Origin: Bacteroidota bacterium
GTDB lineage: Bacteria; Bacteroidota; Bacteroidia; Bacteroidales; Lentimicrobiaceae
Assembly: GCA_009773455.1 (NCBI GenBank)
Contig: WSXU01000002.1
Span: forward strand, 310,001 to 374,000
Length of the DNA stretch: 64,000 bases
Reading direction: 5' to 3'
Positions within the stretch are counted from its first letter, which is position 1. Each line of letters starts with the position of its first letter. The position numbers and the translations under genes are program-made. This document shows positions 17,350 to 25,844 of this stretch, one piece after another. Below the pieces are notes generated by a model. The model made no database searches and was not told the DNA's origin. It worked only from the letters and a program-made list of their open reading frames with translations.

Positions 17350-20300
17350 ATGGATACAAAAACCCGGATTCTGATAGTTGAGGACAGCATGCCCGATGCT
17401 GAACTAAATAAGCGTGAGGCAATGAAGGTACTGCAGAAATGCGCTTTTGAGATTGTGGAAACGGAACCTGATTTTCTCAAAAGCCTCAGCTCCTTTAAGC
17501 CCCACCTGATACTGTCAGATTACACTATGCCGGTATTTGACGGATTGACAGCTCTTTCTCTCGCCATAGAGCACACCCCTGAAACCCCCGTTATTATAGT
17601 AACCGGTTCGGTAAACGAAGATACTGCCGTAGAATGTATGAAAGCCGGTGCAGCAAACTATGTTATTAAACAACATATTAAAAGACTGGGGCCGGCAATT
17701 CTTCATGCATTAGCAGAAAACAAACGGAGGCTGGAACATAAGAAAGCAGAGGAAGCGCTGAAAGACAGCGAACTAAGGTACCGCAATCTTTTTGATCTTT
17801 CTCCGGTTGGTGTTCTTGTTCAGGATTCAAAAAACATCATCATTGATGCGAATAAAATCTACTGCGGGATAACAGGATATCAAAAAAAGGACCTTATTGG
17901 GAAACACATCAGTGTTATCGTTCCCCAAAAGTTTCTCTATTCAATAGATATCAATACGCCAAGGATTCTTGCGGGGGAGCAGCTCCTTCATGAGACAGAA
18001 TGCAACAGAAAAGACGGAACCATCTTTTCAATTGAACTAACAGAATCCAGGGTCACCCTGCCCGATGGCTCCATCGGGATAATGTCTATTGCCAATGACA
18101 TCACAGGAAGAAAAAAAGCAGAGGAAGAATTCATCAGAAGTGAAAAAAGGTATCATGAATTGTTCGATGCCTATAAAGATGGAATTGCAGTGATCAGTAT
18201 CAACCGGGATGATTCGGTTTCAAACTTCCGGGAGTTGAATGATGCAGCGGCAGCTATGTTGGGTTACAGCCGGAATGAAATGATGGGTATTCCCATAACG
18301 GCACTTGAATCGGGGTATACTGAACAAATGCAGATTCAGCGCAGAATGGAACTTGAGGAGAAAGGAACCTGCAATTTCGAAACTGAATTCATCCACAAAT
18401 CCGGTCATCTGGTGCCGGTTGAAGTGTCAGTTTCAATCATTACTTATGAAGGAATACCGGCTCTGCTGAATATTACCAAGGATATCTCAGAGAGAAGATT
18501 CAGAGAGAACCTGCAAAAGATACAGTACAACATCGTCAATGCAATGATCAATGCCGATACTCTTCATGAACTGTATGAGGCTGTGAGGATTGAGTTATCC
18601 GTGCTACTTGACACCCGCAATTTCTTTATCGCCTTTCTGAACCCTGAAACCGGGATGCTTTCGGCTCCCTTTGAAAAAGAAGAGAAAGATTCTGTGAATG
18701 AATGGCCTGCCGAAAAATCACTCACAGGCATGGTGATAAAACAGCAGAAATCCCTGCTGCTCAGCAGGAATCAGATTACTGAGCTGGCCAATTCAGGTGA
18801 GATAGAGATCATTGGCGCCCGTTCTGAAATCTGGCTTGGGGTTCCGCTTTTCAGCGGAAAAAAAGCCATAGGTGCCATGGTTGTTCAGAGCTATGACAAT
18901 CCATATGCCTATAACAAGGATTCAATTTATATCCTTGAGCTTATGGCTCATGAATTGAGCATTTATATTGCCAGGAAAGAAGCAGAACAGAATGCACTGA
19001 AGCTTTCGAAGGCCATTGAGCAAAACCCGATCAGCATTGTCATTACAAACAAGGAAGGTGTTATTGAATATGTTAATCCGAAATTTTCAGAAATAACCGG
19101 ATACACCAGAAAAGAGTCAACAGGGAAAAAACCCAGCATTTTGAAGTCGGGGGCACATTCGGAAGAATTCTACCTTCACCTCTGGGAGACCATTTCATCG
19201 GGCAGGGACTGGCAGGGTGAAATGAAGAACAAGAAGAAAGACGGATCCTTTTATTGGGAAAATATGATCATATCACCCATACTGAACGATGTCGGTAAGA
19301 TTACCCATTATGTAGCTGTTAAAGAAGATATTACAGAAAAGAAAAACATCATTGAAGAACTAAAAATAGCAAAAGAAAAAGCGGAGGAGAGCGACAGGCT
19401 TAAAACGGCTTTCCTGCAGAATATCTCTCATGAAATCAGAACACCGCTAAACGGGATCCTGGGCTTTTCCGAACTGCTGATCCAGGAGTGGACTACACCG
19501 GAAGAACGGATTGAATACAATGAAGCCATTCAGATCAGTGGTAAAAGACTGATAGAGATTGTCAGCAATGTGCTGGATATTTCCATTATTGAAACCGGGC
19601 AGGTAATATTGAACCCTGAACGGTTCAACCTCAATACCTTTTTAATTGACCTTTACAATTTCTATCATACACAGGCGTACCAGAAAGGACTTCAGTTAAA
19701 CTTTAAGCCCGGCTGTATAGACAAGAGTTGTGAAATTACCGCGGATCCTTTCAGGATTAACCAGGTCATGACCAACCTGCTCAACAATGCCATAAAGTAT
19801 ACCAAGCGGGGTGAAATCAGTTTTGGGTACCGATTCACAAAAGAAGATATCATTTTCAGCGTGTCAGACACCGGCATCGGAATCAACAACGCCCACCACC
19901 ACCGGATTTTCACCAGGTTTTACCAGGCAGAGCATTCATCCGCAAGAAGCTACGAAGGGGCCGGGCTCGGGCTTTCGATCAGCCAGGGTCTTGTGCAGGC
20001 AATGGGGGGTAAAATATGGTTTGAATCGGAAGCAGGCGTTGGATCCACTTTCAGTTTTTCCATTCCGGTTGCCGAAGCAGTTGAACAGTCAGCAAGGAAA
20101 CCGGCAGCAGACCACATTAAACTCGTTGATGACATTGTTCTTATTGCTGACGACGACGACACCAGCTATATGCTGCTGATGACTACGCTAAAGAAAAGAA
20201 AGGTTGGTATAATGCGCGCCGAAACGGGTGTTGAAGCGATTGAACTGGTAAAGAGTCATGAAAACATTCGCCTTGTATTGATGGATGTTAAAATGCCGGA

Positions 20301-20493
20301 GATGAACGGACTTGAGGCTACACGGATCATAAAATCACTCTGGCCCGATTTGCCTGTCATTATTCAGACTGCTTATGCCTTCACGGATGATATAGATGAA
20401 GCATTTGCCGTCGGTTGCGATGAGTATTTATCTAAACCCATTTCATCAGATAAGTTGAATCATATCTATGAAAAATACCTGGGTAAAGACTAA
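17350..20493 (+). CDS. Hybrid histidine kinase: receiver-PAS-PAS-GAF-PAS-HisKA-HATPase-receiver
   Basis: 1047 aa from the ATG at 17350; the ORF-track start at 17242 overlaps the upstream kinase by 80 nt and is unlikely. An N-terminal receiver (ILIVEDSMPDAELN, phospho-acceptor D57 in LILSDYTMP) is followed by two PAS domains, a GAF domain (about 385-550), a third PAS, HisKA (NISHEIRTPLNGILGFSELL), HATPase (NNAIKYT, DTGIGI, GAGLGLSIS) and a C-terminal receiver (LVLMDVKMPEMNGLEA). There is no output domain, so signal must pass on to another protein. The N-terminal receiver could be the target of the preceding kinase. Confidence 0.93.
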   Translation: MDTKTRILIVEDSMPDAELNKREAMKVLQKCAFEIVETEPDFLKSLSSFKPHLILSDYTMPVFDGLTALSLAIEHTPETPVIIVTGSVNEDTAVECMKAGAANYVIKQHIKRLGPAILHALAENKRRLEHKKAEEALKDSELRYRNLFDLSPVGVLVQDSKNIIIDANKIYCGITGYQKKDLIGKHISVIVPQKFLYSIDINTPRILAGEQLLHETECNRKDGTIFSIELTESRVTLPDGSIGIMSIANDITGRKKAEEEFIRSEKRYHELFDAYKDGIAVISINRDDSVSNFRELNDAAAAMLGYSRNEMMGIPITALESGYTEQMQIQRRMELEEKGTCNFETEFIHKSGHLVPVEVSVSIITYEGIPALLNITKDISERRFRENLQKIQYNIVNAMINADTLHELYEAVRIELSVLLDTRNFFIAFLNPETGMLSAPFEKEEKDSVNEWPAEKSLTGMVIKQQKSLLLSRNQITELANSGEIEIIGARSEIWLGVPLFSGKKAIGAMVVQSYDNPYAYNKDSIYILELMAHELSIYIARKEAEQNALKLSKAIEQNPISIVITNKEGVIEYVNPKFSEITGYTRKESTGKKPSILKSGAHSEEFYLHLWETISSGRDWQGEMKNKKKDGSFYWENMIISPILNDVGKITHYVAVKEDITEKKNIIEELKIAKEKAEESDRLKTAFLQNISHEIRTPLNGILGFSELLIQEWTTPEERIEYNEAIQISGKRLIEIVSNVLDISIIETGQVILNPERFNLNTFLIDLYNFYHTQAYQKGLQLNFKPGCIDKSCEITADPFRINQVMTNLLNNAIKYTKRGEISFGYRFTKEDIIFSVSDTGIGINNAHHHRIFTRFYQAEHSSARSYEGAGLGLSISQGLVQAMGGKIWFESEAGVGSTFSFSIPVAEAVEQSARKPAADHIKLVDDIVLIADDDDTSYMLLMTTLKKRKVGIMRAETGVEAIELVKSHENIRLVLMDVKMPEMNGLEATRIIKSLWPDLPVIIQTAYAFTDDIDEAFAVGCDEYLSKPISSDKLNHIYEKYLGKD

Positions 20494-20512
20494 ATGAGCC
20501 ATAAGGAAAAAT

Positions 20513-20557
20513 AAAAAAAATCCTGCATTCTAATCACCTTGTAATTAAAATGCAGGA
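20513..20557 (-). terminator. Intrinsic terminator of the T9SS protein gene
   Basis: On the minus strand, TCCTGCATT and AATGCAGGA form a 9-bp stem, with TAAT/ATTA extending it inward, followed directly by a run of eight T. It lies about 20 bp past the stop of the gene at 20579-22663, between two convergent genes. Confidence 0.85.
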
Positions 20558-20578
20558 TAATGAAAACATCGTGGATAT

Positions 20579-22663
20579 TTACCGGATGAATACTTTACCG
20601 GTAGCTGTTCCCAGGTCGCTTATGATACGTACAAAGTAAATGCCTTCTGCCAGATTGGTTGTATAAGTGGCATTGTTGCCATTCAGATTAAACCCGGCAA
20701 CACACTGACCATTCAGGTTGACAACCTGAACACTGCCGTTAACTTCCTTTACAAGTTCAATCTTCAGTACCTTACCATAAGCATAGATTTTCCCCATTTC
20801 AGAAACAGGAGAGCCAATGCCGAGGGTAGTATTAACAACAAGCACGGTTGTGGCTCCTCCGGTAGGGTTTTTGGTATCAACAGTACCCCATATTCCGTTA
20901 TCGGAATTTTTTGAGTTTACCACTGTGCCATTGACCAGGCTGTGTTCTTCGACGCGTTTAACACCGTTTGCATTGATATTCGGGACAATCCCGCCCCAGG
21001 CGCCTTCGGTACCGGCAACATTTTCGGTATAAAAAGCGGCATAGGAACTGGAGCCTGCAAAATCGATGGCAGTACCTTCAACCTGTGTTCCGTAAAGCGG
21101 CCGGCCTGATCCCTGGGTATTATCGAAGAGAAATATGAAATTCTTTGGTGCGTAGGAACTGATTCCACGAATGGCAGTTCCGGAAGAATCAGCAACATTG
21201 TTATAGAATCCAAGAACCTTAATGCTTTCGGTGGAGGTGAGTCTTGTTGCCTCTGTCGTTCCACCAGCGCCGTCATTCAGAATAATCCTGACAAATAGCT
21301 CTGTTCCGGGTTTAAACCTGCTGGCATTACCGGTAGGTTCGGTCATGAACCATCCGCTGTAAACGCCACTTTCTCCTGTAGTAAATTCTCCATATTCTCC
21401 GACGGTTCCAAACGAAGTGCTGGATGTACGCGTAAAGGTACCGGCTGCCGGATTTACAAATATACAGTTACCTGCACCATTATAGTCGGGTGCATCAGAA
21501 CCCAGGACTACCTTATTGTAATACCTGTAGGTTGCATTGGGCAGCAGGTTGTTGAGTGTTGCATAATAGGCATATGGAACCCGGGTTACATTTGGTACGG
21601 CTCCCTGCATATACATAGGGAGTGTAATATTGGCAATAGAAGCAGGTGTTGTTGAAGTAACACTCCCCGAGAGGTTGACAACCAGATCCGGGGCTCCACC
21701 ACCCGAAATTGTAAGTGTGCCATTGTAGGAACCTGTTACCAGGGCATCTTTCATACGAACATATATGGTTGTATTTGAAACCTGACTGTTCTCATAAATA
21801 AACTGATAGGAATCAACATAATCAGTAACATTTACCGAGATTTCGAAATCTGCACTCGGGGTCAGTGTAATTGTACCTGTTGCAGGGAGCAGGTTAAAAC
21901 CATTGAGCAGGATGCTTTGTGATTCTGAAGGGCCTGTAGTTTCAACATAGGTAAAGCCGCTGAGGCTGCCGGGAGTGGAAGTGAGAAGAGGAGCGGATCC
22001 TGATCCACCCATGATGGTCACGTTATCGAAACGGAAAGTACCGTTGACACTGTAGACACTTGTAATGGTGGCAGCTGCATATTCGACCCCGTCGAAAAAT
22101 TCGGATACAACGCGAATGGCGAAGGCTGCATTGTCGCTGGCTCCACTTATGGAAGCAAAACTTGCTGAACGCTGATACCAGGTATCTCCTGCATCGGTAA
22201 TATACCGGCCGTTATCGAACCCTTTATCAACACCAAGGGCAGTATTGGTGGCATTGGAAGCGTTGGCATCAAAATTAACCCAGGTGGTTCCGTTCAGGGT
22301 GTACTGTAAACGTACCCTGTTGGCAGAGGTATTGCTATGCCTGTGGTCCCAGGTGACACTGATATTAGAGAAGCCTGATGTAGATACAAGGAATTCAACG
22401 CCAGCCGTGCCGGAACCTGTTCCCTGTTCCGGGTAAGTGTTTGTATTCCATGCCCTGCCTGAAGAGACCCCACCTTCAAGTCCGGTTGCAAATGTAGCGG
22501 CAGTTCCTCCGATCAGGCTGGCAGTTCCTGAACCTGTGCTTGGAGTTATCACATCTCCTTCGAAGTTCCATTGAGTGATGGTAACCTGGGCACTTGATGT
22601 AAAGGCAATGGCAAAAATAGTCAATGCCGTGACAATTAAAGATTTAAAGTAATTTTTCATCAT
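20579..22663 (-). CDS. Secreted protein with T9SS C-terminal sorting domain
   Basis: 694 aa. Signal peptide (about 1-25, ending TSSAQ). An N-terminal beta-rich domain (about 26-225) begins ITQWNFEGD and resembles lectin-like/jelly-roll domains of secreted Bacteroidetes proteins. A beta-sandwich repeat follows (about 230-340; SQSILLNGFNLLPATGTITL), then a large C-terminal beta domain. The last 70 residues (NGSVQVVNLNGQCVAGFNL ... GIYFVRII ... GKVFIR) form a type A sorting domain, directing export by T9SS to the cell surface or medium. Composition is rich in Gly, Thr, Ser and Asn, and no catalytic motif was recognised. Adhesion or binding is possible. It has its own terminator, so it is probably monocistronic. 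Confidence 0.82.
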   Translation of the reverse strand: MMKNYFKSLIVTALTIFAIAFTSSAQVTITQWNFEGDVITPSTGSGTASLIGGTAATFATGLEGGVSSGRAWNTNTYPEQGTGSGTAGVEFLVSTSGFSNISVTWDHRHSNTSANRVRLQYTLNGTTWVNFDANASNATNTALGVDKGFDNGRYITDAGDTWYQRSASFASISGASDNAAFAIRVVSEFFDGVEYAAATITSVYSVNGTFRFDNVTIMGGSGSAPLLTSTPGSLSGFTYVETTGPSESQSILLNGFNLLPATGTITLTPSADFEISVNVTDYVDSYQFIYENSQVSNTTIYVRMKDALVTGSYNGTLTISGGGAPDLVVNLSGSVTSTTPASIANITLPMYMQGAVPNVTRVPYAYYATLNNLLPNATYRYYNKVVLGSDAPDYNGAGNCIFVNPAAGTFTRTSSTSFGTVGEYGEFTTGESGVYSGWFMTEPTGNASRFKPGTELFVRIILNDGAGGTTEATRLTSTESIKVLGFYNNVADSSGTAIRGISSYAPKNFIFLFDNTQGSGRPLYGTQVEGTAIDFAGSSSYAAFYTENVAGTEGAWGGIVPNINANGVKRVEEHSLVNGTVVNSKNSDNGIWGTVDTKNPTGGATTVLVVNTTLGIGSPVSEMGKIYAYGKVLKIELVKEVNGSVQVVNLNGQCVAGFNLNGNNATYTTNLAEGIYFVRIISDLGTATGKVFIR

Positions 22664-23049
22664 GATTTTTTATGAATTTGGGTTGGGTTGTTACAACAGA
22701 CAAAAGGGATTGAAAGAACTTATAAAAGTACAATCATTTCTCAAACGGGATGCAAAGTAAGCCAATTTTTCGTTGTCAGGAGTCAAAAAAACACCGGCCT
22801 TAATCCAGCTACTGAATAAGGAATTTAAATACATGCTGGCCATGAGAAAGTAATTTACCCGACTATCTATTCCGGACATGGTTTTAAGCGTATGGATTCC
22901 CGGAACATTTTCATTTTGATGAAACCCGGTAAAGTACCAGTGGGGTATATATCCGGAACAGAAATAACTTAACTTTGTGAGACCCGGATTTCTCAGGTTA
23001 AAAATGCCGGGTCAACTTCACCCCATTCAAACCGGTAAACACTGATTTC
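22664..23049. promoter_or_regulatory. 386-bp divergent intergenic region with a plus-strand -7 box
   Basis: TAACTTTG at 22970-22977 fits the Bacteroidetes -7 consensus for the plus-strand gene at 23050, giving a leader of about 65 nt; no good -33 match lies 19-21 bp upstream. No -7 box was found for the minus-strand gene. The small ORF at 22691-22879 (-) has no support. Confidence 0.4.
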
Positions 23050-24507
23050 ATGATTGAAGACCTGGTCAGCATCCATGATAAATTCTCGGTCGAAATAAAA
23101 CTCGGGTTCATTGCTCCCGGCAAACGGGATATCAGCGACTTTGCTGTAAACACATGGATTTTTATTCCTGACAGTCTTGATGTCAACAGGGAAACATACG
23201 ATAAATCAGACTTTTATCGTGATCTGAAGTCTAACATCCGTCTTATTACCCCGGCCTTTCTCCTGCGTGATATTGCAGAAAGCAAAAATGCCCCGTTTTC
23301 ACTGATAGAGAGATCTTTTCGCGAACTTGCCTCCACGCCAACACAAACATACATCTCTGCCTACGAGTACCATATCAGAATGTTTGTCTCTATTGTGAAA
23401 AGCGCCCTCCGGGCAGAAATAAAACACATTCTGAACAACGGCATTGCCGGAGATGTTGAATTCCTTGTTAATTCATATATTGAGCATATCGGAAGAATTG
23501 GTGAAAATTACCGCAGCCTCAGTCGTATCATCAATGTCCCCTCCATCAACAAAGGCCTCCTCAACTATTATCTTTTTGGCGATGAGTTTCTCAGCAATCT
23601 CATTGAACAGCACTCGTTCAAACTGCTAGAAGGAATCGGCAACACGATGGACTTGTCAAACCTTACAAGGGACAGGCTACTGAAACTCATCACTGCTGAA
23701 GTAGAATACAAGCGAAAAAAGGGACACCCCGTAGTTGAAAAGGATAGTCCAAATCACAACCGGGACCTGGTTTTCAGGCTCACACTCCTGAAAAAATATG
23801 CTGAAAATGAACTATTTCTGAACACCAGGAAACGTCGTGACGGAATCCTGATTGAACAGGTTTACCTGAGCATAGCAGCAGGAATCTCAATGATATTTGC
23901 AACCGTCATTGCCTTCTCTTTTCAGCAGAAATTCGGCAATTTAACCATGCCTTTTTTTGTAGCGATCATCGTCGGTTATATGCTGAAAGACAGGATTAAG
24001 GAATTGTTAAGATATTATTATGCACACCGCCTCAGCCGGAGGTTTTTCGATCACAGGACCGATGTCAGCCTAAGCGGTAACAAAATTGGCTGGAGCAAGG
24101 AAAGTATGGATTTTATACCTGAAAGCAGGGTTCCCTCCGAAATCATCAGAATACGCAACAGGTCCGATATCCTTGAAGCCGAAAACCGGAACAACAGGGA
24201 AAAAATTATCCTTTACCGCAGGTTGATAAGGCTGAACCGGAAAGACCTGGACGAATGCAGTGAATACCCGGTCAGAGGGATCAATGATGTAATCCGGTTT
24301 AATGTCTCTCATTTTATTCAGAAAATGGATAACCCGTTGATCCCTCTTTACATACCTGATCATGAAAGTGGCATTAAGATAGTAACAGGAGAAAAAATGT
24401 ATTATATCAACCTGTTGTTTCAGTTCAGAAGTGAAGGAAAAACAGATTATAAGCGTTACAGGATTGTGCTTAACCGGGAAGGAATCAGGGAAATTGAAAA
24501 ATTCTGA
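23050..24507 (+). CDS. Uncharacterised two-helix membrane protein
   Basis: 485 aa, family not recognised. Residues about 1-265 are hydrophilic, mixed alpha/beta, and begin MIEDLVSIHDKFSVEIKLGF with no signal peptide. Two adjacent hydrophobic segments (about 274-292 and 299-313) form a hairpin, predicting both large domains on the same, probably cytoplasmic, side. A basic stretch after it (KDRIKELLRYYYAHRLSRRFF) leads to a C-terminal domain ending in beta strands (MYYINLLFQF ... YRIVLNREGIREIEKF). No catalytic or nucleotide-binding motif was seen. It is monocistronic between two T9SS cargo genes, and the neighbours give no functional hint. The ORF has full-length coding character. Confidence 0.75.
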   Translation: MIEDLVSIHDKFSVEIKLGFIAPGKRDISDFAVNTWIFIPDSLDVNRETYDKSDFYRDLKSNIRLITPAFLLRDIAESKNAPFSLIERSFRELASTPTQTYISAYEYHIRMFVSIVKSALRAEIKHILNNGIAGDVEFLVNSYIEHIGRIGENYRSLSRIINVPSINKGLLNYYLFGDEFLSNLIEQHSFKLLEGIGNTMDLSNLTRDRLLKLITAEVEYKRKKGHPVVEKDSPNHNRDLVFRLTLLKKYAENELFLNTRKRRDGILIEQVYLSIAAGISMIFATVIAFSFQQKFGNLTMPFFVAIIVGYMLKDRIKELLRYYYAHRLSRRFFDHRTDVSLSGNKIGWSKESMDFIPESRVPSEIIRIRNRSDILEAENRNNREKIILYRRLIRLNRKDLDECSEYPVRGINDVIRFNVSHFIQKMDNPLIPLYIPDHESGIKIVTGEKMYYINLLFQFRSEGKTDYKRYRIVLNREGIREIEKF

Positions 24508-24674
24508 TTTCCATTCCGGCTCTTTTAAACTGAACTCATAAATGATTAATCCGCACATCGAATTCTTGTTTCAATTAAAAACTATCACATGTGCCTTATA
24601 TTCAAGTCAATAGCCATTGAAGTATTTCGGATTATACTTATCTGAAAATCTCCTGCCGGAAATTTTCATGGCGG

Positions 24675-24706
24675 TTTCAGATTTCCATGTTTTTCTGTTA
24701 ACTTTG
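24675..24706 (+). promoter_or_regulatory. Promoter of the T9SS protein gene at 24735
   Basis: TTTC at 24675-24678, a 20-bp spacer, then TAACTTTG at 24699-24706: a close match to the Bacteroidetes TTTG-N19-21-TAnnTTTG promoter, 28 bp upstream of the ATG. Confidence 0.6.
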
Positions 24707-24734
24707 TATAGATGCAAACCAAAACCCACCAAAT

Positions 24735-25550
24735 ATGAAAAAAACATTACTCATCATTTCATTACTTACCTTAAGCCTGTTAGGCTTCAGCCAAAACATG
24801 CTGCTCGAAGAGTACTTCAACGATCCTGTAAACATCCCTGCAACCTGGACAACTGTTGACCAGGACGGTGATGGCCACAACTGGTATGTCGATACCTACG
24901 ATGCTGAAATCTATGTTGTTTCAGAGTCATGGGTTGACGATATCGTGCTGACCCCTGAGAATTATCTGACCTCACCGCAGATTAACCTGGCCGGTCTTGT
25001 AGGCACGGTTAAACTCCGCTATACCATGCAGGTTGCCGATGAAGAATATTTTGCCGAGCATTACAAGGTAGCTGTTTCAACCACCGGCAATGCAGTTCAG
25101 GATTTCACCAACATTGTGTTTGAAGAAACCTGTACGGCAAATGATTATTATGAAGTTCCGCCCTACTGGCATGAGAGAATTGTTGATCTGACCCCATTTA
25201 TCGGACAAAGCATCTATCTGACTTTCTGCCATTACAACTGTACCGATATGTACAAACTGCTCCTCGATAGTGTCCAGGTATATAACCTGGATAATGTTGG
25301 CGTAAGCAAACTGAATCTCATCAATCTGACAGTTTATCCGAACCCTGCAACTGAAAAGGTTTATGTCAACGGTGATTTTGACAATGCCCGTATTTCACTG
25401 TATTCTCCGGATGGTCGTCAGGTTTATGTTGCTGATAAACAAAGCAGGCAGACCTACATCAATGTTTCACAATTTGAGCGTGGCATGTATCTGCTTCAGA
25501 TGGAAACTTCCAAAGGTATTGTCAGCCGAAAACTGGCAATAACCCATTAG
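24735..25550 (+). CDS. Secreted choice-of-anchor-J-like protein with T9SS sorting domain
   Basis: 271 aa. Signal peptide about 1-18 (SLLGFSQ). Residues about 20-180 resemble the cleaved-adhesin/choice-of-anchor J domain: an N-terminal LEEYFNDPVNIPATWTTVDQ, DGHNWYVDTYD, NYLTSPQINL and a late IGQSIYLTFCHYN. The C-terminus carries the PNPATEKVYV start of a T9SS type A sorting domain and ends GIVSRKLAI. Such proteins are secreted or displayed on the surface; this one is short, with a single adhesin-like domain and no protease domain. It has its own promoter and strong terminator. Role unknown. Confidence 0.8.
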   Translation: MKKTLLIISLLTLSLLGFSQNMLLEEYFNDPVNIPATWTTVDQDGDGHNWYVDTYDAEIYVVSESWVDDIVLTPENYLTSPQINLAGLVGTVKLRYTMQVADEEYFAEHYKVAVSTTGNAVQDFTNIVFEETCTANDYYEVPPYWHERIVDLTPFIGQSIYLTFCHYNCTDMYKLLLDSVQVYNLDNVGVSKLNLINLTVYPNPATEKVYVNGDFDNARISLYSPDGRQVYVADKQSRQTYINVSQFERGMYLLQMETSKGIVSRKLAITH

Positions 25551-25572
25551 CATTTTAGATTTTTTAAGCAGA

Positions 25573-25605
25573 AAAGGCTACCTTTTAACCGGTAGCCTTT
25601 TTTTT
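25573..25605 (+). terminator. Intrinsic terminator after the T9SS protein gene
   Basis: AAAGGCTACC, an 8-nt loop and GGTAGCCTTT form a 10-bp perfect stem running directly into a T-run. Confidence 0.92.
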
Positions 25606-25653
25606 ATATACTTCAACCGGAATTTCTTTCAGTCAGCACTTATACCAAGTAAA

Positions 25654-25827
25654 AAGAGGCCGTCTCATAAATCAAGAAAGGCTTCGACTCCGCCTGCCTG
25701 AATGCATGGCAGGCAGGCTCAGCCTGACATCTGATAATCAATCTATTGTCATCTTGATCAGCCTACCCCGCCAAAGTGGGCGGGGTAGTCGAAATATAGA
25801 CAATTTCTGATTTTAAGACAGCCTCTT
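25654..25827. repeat. MITE-like element with imperfect terminal inverted repeats and nested hairpins
   Basis: 174 bp bounded by AAGAGGCCGTCTCATAAATC at the left and, on the other strand, AAGAGGCTGTCTTAAAATC at the right. Inside lie nested inverted repeats: TTCGACT/AGTCGAA as outer arms, a GCCTGCC/GGCAGGC hairpin, TGACA/TGTCA, and a CTACCCCGCC/GGCGGGGTAG hairpin with a 5-nt loop. There is no ORF and no clear target duplication. The ends look like insertion-sequence termini, so it may be mobilised in trans by a transposase; this is inferred. It lies between a terminator and the 3' end of the next minus-strand operon. Confidence 0.72.
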
Positions 25828-25844
25828 CCGGAATCTTAATAAAA

